64,000 nucleotides of DNA, taken from Berberis thunbergii. Taxonomy: Eukaryota > Streptophyta > Magnoliopsida > Ranunculales > Berberidaceae. The stretch is taken from positions 372,001 through 436,000 of the forward strand of contig QNQO01000543.1 in the NCBI GenBank assembly GCA_003290165.1, given 5' to 3'. Positions 57,310-64,000 of the stretch are shown here, piece by piece; position 1 is the stretch's first letter; every line of letters begins with the position of its first letter. The notes below the pieces were generated by a model. It was given only the letters and a program-made list of their open reading frames with translations. It ran no database searches and was not told the DNA's origin. Made by a program: the position numbers and the translations under genes.

Positions 57310-60300
57310 GGCCTTTTACCATTAGGATTGACTGTGATACGTATTTGGCTGTGGTTGGATGACTGTTTTGATACTCATTAGTTACTCCCCCTAGTTAGTG
57401 AGGTTGTGTACAGGGCCACTAACTCGTTGTACGTGAGGGCCCGTGCAATGTTATGATAGCAATTTTCCGCATCTCTTCGGTATTTTCTCAGCAACAGTTA
57501 ACACTAATGCGGTTGTTGGGAATTGTTCTCTCCACACGTCAAGCCTATATAAGCCTGGTTTGGAGTGTTTGGTCTTTTTACTTCCCAGAGCTTTAAACCG
57601 TGTCCCATCTCCAAACTTTTCAAGTCGGATCAAGTGTGAACCTTCATCTTCTCCTGTCATATCTGAAAAAAGACAACTTTCCACCGATTGATATACGGTC
57701 TCCCTTGACTTCTTTAAGTAGTCGCTGATGACGAAGGAGGCCCTAGTCGAACTCCATCGACAATATCAGATTCATGATAATCTGAAGTTGTCCCTTTTGT
57801 GGAAGGTGAGTTTAAAATTTAATCGCGGGAATGTATGTCTGTCTGTCTGTAAAAGGCCATGTTCAAAGTTGGTATGTGCTTCCTTGTCCGTGGCACCATT
57901 TTGACGTTTTCTATCGTACCACGGTATCCAATCGGCCCATCTGACTCCCAATGGGTGGAGGACCTTGATTGCAATTCTGATTAAGGCGAAGGAGGATGGG
58001 CTCCATTTATCGACGAAGATGTTGCATTCGTTGGCTTCTATCGGGATGAACCAGAATGAGATTCATGCTTTACAGAAGCCCTCTTGTCTGGGTGAACCTT
58101 TAGATGATTTTAAGAATTGGTAGAAGTACTGCTTCTTTGCTTCTGTGGATTCTGGTACTTCTCTGCTGATGGCCGGTTGATCGTTCGCTATTTCAGAAAT
58201 CTGAGTAAGCTCCATGTTTTCAATTTGCTTTTGAATTAGATATAGTTTCTATCATTGTTTGACTTGTTCATTGTTTGTAATCAGGTGTGCACGACTCTGT
58301 TACCTTCTTTCCTGAGAAGGAAGAGGTGAAGACTCAATTTCTCGCTCTGCCAATGATGCCGATTTTAGAGGACCTTAGACCAGAAAACATCAGACGGAGT
58401 GGCCTGTTCTCCATTGAGACTGGTAGCGCGAAACAAATTCTGATTGCTCTGGTGGGTTTGTTTTCTGGGACCACGGTTCGAGCATCTGAACCAAATAAAA
58501 GGAAAGTGGTGAAAATGCATAGCCCTTCAAAAAGGAAAGTTAAAAGGGACTAGTTTTTCCAATCCGTAAATCCAAAACGATGAAGACTGGAGTTGCCCCG
58601 ACTGTTTGTCCCGTCTTGCTGACTTCCCAAAAAAAGTTTGTTTTAGTTAAGGTTCCTAGTTAGACTAGTGAAGAGGTGACGACCGAGTCAGATAATCCTC
58701 TTAAGAAGGCTTTGAAAGCTTCTGCTGAGCAGGCTCTTCTTGCTCCACTAACTATCATGGAGGATTTGATGTCTAGCTATGCAGGGATAGACGATCGTAG
58801 TAAGATGAAAGTGGAGTAGGCTGATATTGCTTCGAACAAACTTATCCAGACTGCACTTAAAAAACTTCTGCCAATTTCAGAGCAGAACAGTCTGTTTTGG
58901 GAGACATTGCCCATGTTCCATCTGTGGATCCAGAGGTTGGCGAGCCGGGGTCGAGTTCGTTGACCCCGATATTAAAGACGGTTGATCCACGGATTGAGCG
59001 ACTGCCTGAGTCCCCATCCTGATCTGCAAGACTTGTCTCACCCAACTCCTACACCTTCTAGTGCTGACAAGGGAAATGTGTTGCTGAGTTTTCCCCTCTT
59101 CAGAGTTTGCAAGAGGAAGAGCTGAACGATTTATGATCCCAAGGTCTTCCATACTGACGCTCGAGTCACATTTTTTTGTTTTAGGTGCTCTCCATATTGG
59201 TTCTGATGGTAAGCATGTTTGGCATCATGAGGTGGATTTCAAAGCAGGTTCCTTCCAACACATAAAGGATTGGTTTTACTTGTTGGTCAACTGAACACCG
59301 CTGGCAGAGAGGACTGTAGGGGGTCATCTCGATCAGGGACAAAAACACCTAATGCTAGTAAGTAAGCAATTGTCTTTTGGTCCTACTTATGTTCTGTTTC
59401 TTGCTATACTTAGTGTTCATAGCTTCATATGTGTTTTCTGATCAGGGCAACACACTTGAGCTATGCTGGCATGGTGAGAATTGAAATAGAAGTTGCCCAA
59501 GATAGAGTTTACACCTTAGAGAACGTGTTTACTGAACAACAGCTAAAGCTCTCAGAGGGTCTCTTCAAGGTAGACTCCCTAGAAAGGCAGTCGGCTTCTA
59601 GGACAATCTGGGAACTCAACTAAATGAGGCTCATAATAATTCGAACAAGGTGTTGGCTCTTCAGTCCAACTTGAGGACTCAACTGAAAGAAGTCCAAAGG
59701 AGACTGGACAAGGCGATGGTTGCCCAATCCGATATGAGGATGGAGCTGAAAGAGGTTTAAGAGAGTCGGGACAAGTCGATGGCTGAGCAAATCATGTTGG
59801 CTAACTAGCTAGAGTCCACTTTGAAAGCCTCTGATGACGCTCAGAGTGTTCTAGAAGAGGAACATGCTAAGGATGATCAATAGGGGCGTCTTCGTGAGGC
59901 GTCCCAGGTGTAGATGCTCCATGTTACTCAAAAGCTGGGTTCTGAGTGTGCAAGCCATGATGAGGCGAAGCGTAGGCTGGCAACCAGGGCCAATGGGGAA
60001 CTAACCAATTCCAGAGCCCATTGGGAAGCTTGAGAGAAAAGTTCCTTGAGTCTACAGATATTGTTCAATTTAGTCAGGTTGTTGCAGGGAGGCAAGAACT
60101 ACTTGATTTGATCGAGCTAGATTATTAAAACTGGGACATCTTTGTTTACAAGGCCCTGGCCTTCGGGCACTTTGAGGAATTAAACGAATATTTTCTTTTT
60201 TTGGGTGGCCTTGACGCTGACCCAAATGCCCAGAGTCAACCGCTAATCCTGATGTTCCAGATCCCGACATCTCCTTGCTTCATTTGCCTCTATTGGATCT

Positions 60301-60350
60301 GGTACTACTAAGTTTGGTTTTGCCCCTTGAGCGGAGTCATTGTAATGAAA
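57310..60350 (+). mobile_element. Tat-type Gypsy relic with accessory ORF
   Basis: A plus-strand promoter-like segment (TATATAAG near 57547) leads to decayed coding sequence for the accessory protein also seen at 5468-6700. If that ORF is antisense in its parent element, as in Grande, then the parent lies on the minus strand with pol to the right and now missing. Borders uncertain. Confidence 0.5.
57730..60310 (+). pseudogene. Accessory ORF of Tat-type Gypsy, decayed
   Basis: ATG at 57730 (MTKEALVELHRQYQIHDNLK) before a GT donor. Then SAHLTPNGWRTLIAILIKAK, SLASIGMNQNEIHALQ, CLGEPLDDFKNW and KYCFFASVDS with stops between. An open piece at 58287-58553 has a basic end (KRKVKRD). A Gln/Glu/Leu-rich coiled-coil-like part follows (59450-60000) and a C-terminal part (YKALAFGHFEELNEYF). 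Exon-intron-like breaks and many stops; no function can be assigned. Confidence 0.55.
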
Positions 60351-60523
60351 TTTTTTTCATTCATTGGAACCACAGTTTCTTTGTCTCATATTTGTGTTGT
60401 CATTTTCATACTCGCCATCTTGATCCCTATTCAGACTAGGCTGTTCAGATCAAAACGTCATCAAGACTCGTTATTTATGACTAGACTAAGATAATTGAGG
60501 CTATCTTAATTAAGATTGGCAGT

Positions 60524-61490
60524 AGGGTGGATTTTCATGGATATCCGCCCTCATCCACTTTGAATGGGGCGGGTATGGATGTGCCTAAATGGATTGCAAG
60601 GCAGAATTTGGGATTCAAATGGTCTATGTCAGAAATTCAGGGCAGATACGAATTTGGCCATATCCGACCCGTGAATATCCTTATATATGGTTTATTATTA
60701 CGATGACTTTTAATATAAAACCTCAAAATTTTATTCCTAACCCTAATTTTTCCTCTATCTCCAGTCTCCATCGCATCATAAAGACAAAATTCCACTAAGA
60801 CCACCATCGGTTAGCAGCCATTGCCCACTGTCGTCTCCTCTGTTGCCTTTCTTCTTCAGTTCCTCCTCCATCAAAATTAGCATATTCGCCTTGATCTTCG
60901 ATCGTTCGATCTGTTGTTTGAACATGCCTTTTCAGATTGGGATGAGGATTGTCCATTTTAACTAGAGAAGCTCAATGAGGCATTGGAGGGCTTGGTCGAT
61001 GCTACGCTTGTGGACGTAGAAGGCGGAGATGGCCATTAATTAGGTGCCAACTAAGGCTGGCCTTGCAAGATGCGGAGATGTTGGCGATGATGAGGAAGAT
61101 GAAAATAAGCGATCCATTTTTTAGAAAGGGAATAAAGATGGTTAGATGGGAAATAAATTGTTTGGTTGCCTTAGGTGTGTTTGAAGAAAAGACCACAACA
61201 AAACACTTGCTTTCAGCTTCAAGTGGGGATGAAAAGAAGGAGAGAAATGTGGGTTTGGTCCAACACTTGTTGATTGAGGATCCATGTTTTTCTATTTCTT
61301 TAATTCTTCTACCTCCCTCAAACTCTTTTTTTTTTGGGTTAATCAAAGTGGGGCAAATATCAGCCAATGTGCGCGCTGCGGGGATGGTTTTGAAAAAAAA
61401 ATGATTATTTGGGGCTGATTCGGGGTCACAATCCCTAGCGGGGTAGAGATAGATTTGCCCAAATCTGCCCCTTTTGCCATCCCTAACCTT
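60524..61490. mobile_element. Possible hAT-like insertion at edge of tandem array
   Basis: About 0.97 kb of unrelated sequence between array-like sequence on both sides (CTTAATT before, CCTTAATCC after). Ends are rich in GGGGCGGGTATGGATG and, inverted, CCCCTTTTGCCATCCCTA words. TIRs are weak. Open frames at 61002-61404 on both strands are unassigned. Confidence 0.35.
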
Positions 61491-61495
61491 AATCC

Positions 61496-63190
61496 GGAGC
61501 GAGACACAGTTTGGATTGAAGTAGCCTTGGTCTGAATAAACTATGCTTTGACGTTAACTTAATCCTGAAGAAGAATTAAGTTGTAGAGAAGTCGTATTGA
61601 TTCAAACTGACTATACTTCTATAATAAAACTACTTTAATCCTGAATAGACTTAAGTTGTAGAGAATTTGTCTTGGTCCGAACAAACTAGACTTCTATAAT
61701 AAGCTAATTTAATCCTGAATAAGACTAAAGTCGTAGAGAAGTCGTCTTGGTCCGAACGAACTTGACTTCTAAATATAGCTAATTTCATTCTGAAGAGGAC
61801 TTAAGCTGGAAGGAAGTCGTATTGGTTCAAACGAATTAGACTTGTATAATAAAGCGAAACTTAATCCTTATGAGGACTTATGCTGTAGAGAAGTTGTCTT
61901 GGTCCGAACGGACTAGAGTTCTACAATAAATCAAACTTAATCCAAAAGAGGACTTAAGCTGCAAAGGAGTCATCTTGGTCTGAACGGACTAGACTTCTAT
62001 AATAAAGCGAACTTAATCCTAAAAAGGACTTAAGTTGCAAAGGAATCATCTTGGTCGAATGGAAGAGGACTTAAGCTGTAGAGAAGTCGTCTTGGTCAGA
62101 ACGGACTAGACTTCTATAGTAAGGCTAACTTAATCCTGAAGAAGACTTCAGCTGCAAAGGAGTCATCTTGGTCCGAACAGACTAGACTTCTATAATAAAG
62201 TGAGCTTAATCTGAAGAGGACTTAAAGCTATAGATAAGTCGTTTTGGTGCAATTGGACTTGATTTCTATAATAAAGCTAACTTAATCTTGAAGAGGACTT
62301 AAGTTGCAGAGGAGTCGTCTTGGTCCTAATGGATTAGACTTCCATAATAAAGTGAACTTAATCCTAAATAGGACTTAAGCTATAAAGGAGTTGTCTTGGT
62401 CCGAACAGACTAGACTTCTATAGTAAAGCAAACTTAATCTCAAATGGGACTTAAGCTGTAGAGGAGTTGTCTTGGTCTGATTGGACTTGACTTCTATAAT
62501 AAAGCTAACTTAATTTTGAAAAGAACTTAAGCTATGGAAAAGTCTTCTTGGTTTGAACGGACTAGACTTTTATAATAAAGATAACTAAATCATGAATAGG
62601 ACTTAAGTTGTAAAGAAGTCGTCTTGGTCTGAACGGGCTAGACTTTTATAATAAATCTAACTTAATTCTGAAGTGGACTTAAGCTGTAGAGAAGTCATCT
62701 CGGTCCGAATGGACTAGTTTTCTATAATAAAATGAACTTAATCCCGAATAGGACTTAAGCTGAAGAGAAGTCATTTTGGTCCGAACTGACTAGACTTCTA
62801 TATTAAAGCTAACTTAATCCTATAAAGGACTTAAGCTGTAGAGAGGTTGTCTCGGTACGAACACACTAGTCTATAATAATGCAAAATTAATCCTGAAGAG
62901 GACTTAGGCTACAAAGGAGCTGTCTTGATTTGAACGGACTAGACATCTATAATAAACAAACTTAATCCTGAAGAGGATTGGGGCTACAAAGGATTCATCT
63001 CGATCTGAATGGACTAGACTTCTATAATAAAATGAACTTAATCCTGAAGAGGACTTAAGCTGCGGAGGAGTCGTCTAGTCCAAACAGACTAGACTTCGAT
63101 AATAAAACAACTTAATCCTAAAGAGGAATTAAGCTGCAGAGGAATGGTCTTGGTCCGACCAGATTAGACTTCAATAATAAGAGACATCTA
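61496..63190. repeat. ~77-bp tandem repeat array, about 21 copies
   Basis: Degenerate head-to-tail units of 75-78 bp built from AACTTAATCCTGAAGAGGAC, TTAAGCTGTAGAGAAGTCGT, CTTGGTCCGAACGGACTAGA and CTTCTATAATAAAGC. About 21 copies of the CTTCTATAATAAAG block can be counted; one unit near 62050 is truncated. Tandem arrays like this are common in the untranslated parts of Tat/Ogre elements. Confidence 0.9.
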
Positions 63191-63194
63191 AATC

Positions 63195-63540
63195 CCAAAA
63201 AGGGCTAGGCCAGACGGACTGAGTCGCTTAGATGTGATGAATTGTCGTCATCCTAAATAGGACTAAACTCGGCCATTGTGTGCCATTGTGGTCCTTTAGA
63301 CAGACTAGGTCACTTAGATGCGGCAAGTTGTCATCATCTAGAATAAGATTAGACTCTGCCGCTGTGCACCGACGTGGTCCTTTAGATGGATTAGGTTACG
63401 TAGACTTGGCCACTGTGCATCATCGCGGTCTTCTAAATGGATTAGGTCACTTAAATGCAGTGAGTCGTTGTCATCTTGAATAGGACTAAACTCAGCCGTT
63501 GTGCGCCTTCACGGTCATCTAGACGGACTAGCCTTGCCCA
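63195..63540. repeat. ~86-bp tandem repeat, about 3.5 copies
   Basis: A second, unrelated unit next to the 77-bp array: GACTAGGTCACTTAGATGCG, GTTGTCATC, AATAGGACTAAACTC, and GTGGTCCTTTAG recur at ~86-bp spacing; the third unit is shortened to ~51 bp. Confidence 0.8.
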
Positions 63541-64000
63541 TGTATGTCGATTTGCATATGAAATTGACTTTTTTTTTAAAGAGAATATCTTTTATTGATA
63601 ATGATTCATTAAGTGCTTCTAAATTCCATGGTATATATATAGATTCTCTCCACTCAGGCTTTCTGACCAATAAGCCCTTGGCCCATTGGTATTTTCTCTA
63701 AGAGGCTCGGGTCGCAATAGTTATTTGCCTAATCGTTTCATTGTCGTATAATGGCATTCCTCTGGAATAGATTGGTCCCCCTGATCGTCCCCACTCTGTC
63801 GCTGGTGGGGTATTTAAGGCATTTATGTTGAGTAAAGACCACTGCTCTCATTTCATGAATCTAAGGTCTGCCCATGATTATGTTTTACATAGATGAGCAT
63901 CTACAATTACGAACTCTGTTATTAGGACCTTTTGTTGATCCGAATCCCCAGCTACTATGGGCAGTCTGATGCTCCCAACTGGATAACATAGCTTATCGTT
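63541..64000. other. Right end of window, probable mobile-element DNA
   Basis: No coding region recognised. A TATATATATAG word (63632) and GC-mixed sequence resemble LTR DNA, but no LTR border can be set. Confidence 0.35.

Noticed and set aside
61002..61404. Opposed ORFs of 113-121 codons
   Set aside because: Overlapping on both strands with no recognisable domain; kept only as part of a possible insertion.
1..64000. CRISPR arrays, rRNA or tRNA genes
   Set aside because: None recognised; tandem repeats here have no spacer pattern, and the tRNA-like words are retrotransposon primer binding sites.

Overview
This window is nuclear DNA of a flowering plant. It has spliced genes with GT-AG introns, AT-rich intergenic DNA, plant-type LTR retrotransposons primed by initiator tRNA-Met, and CACTA, Mutator-like and hAT DNA transposons. 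The conserved proteins (an At4g14490-like FHA protein, a GGT4-type gamma-glutamyltransferase, an REME1-like PPR protein, lambda glutathione S-transferase, inositol oxygenase) look dicot-like. I cannot name the species.

Layout, left to right. 1-2640: 5' part of a fairly young Copia element on the minus strand. 2785-4783: an FHA-domain gene (minus) split by a 653-bp TRIM retrotransposon (3565-4217). 5200-7640: 3' end of a Tat/Grande-type Gypsy element with an antisense ORF. 9264-14553: an intact seven-exon gamma-glutamyltransferase gene (plus). 15040-21794: a decayed Copia element (minus) with a Mutator-like element (16924-18402) in its reverse transcriptase. 23207-25125: an REME1-like DYW-type PPR pseudogene. 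26896: an isolated CACTA end. 32135-38696: a complete CACTA element carrying fragments of at least four host genes (TGA-type bZIP, PRP39, ABCB transporter, KH-domain protein); an EIN2-RTE chimera has inserted into the captured bZIP intron. 39955-41330: a TIR element with strong purine/pyrimidine asymmetry. 41751-48279: a 6.5-kb inverted duplication of a lambda GST pseudogene. 49763-52242: an hAT-like element nested in another. 52663-54040: a TIR element containing two MITEs. 54831-56513: an intact eight-exon inositol oxygenase gene. 57310-64000: another Tat-type relic followed by a ~77-bp tandem array of about 21 units and a second, ~86-bp array.

Only the gamma-glutamyltransferase and inositol oxygenase genes look fully intact. 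They serve separate pathways: vacuolar turnover of glutathione conjugates, and myo-inositol oxidation to glucuronate. The rest is mainly a record of transposition. The most notable structures are the multi-gene Pack-CACTA, the EIN2-RTE chimera with an 18-bp target duplication, the GST inverted repeat that could yield long hairpin RNA, and the TRIM that splits an otherwise open host reading frame. All similarity calls are from recognising protein motifs by eye; no database search was run.
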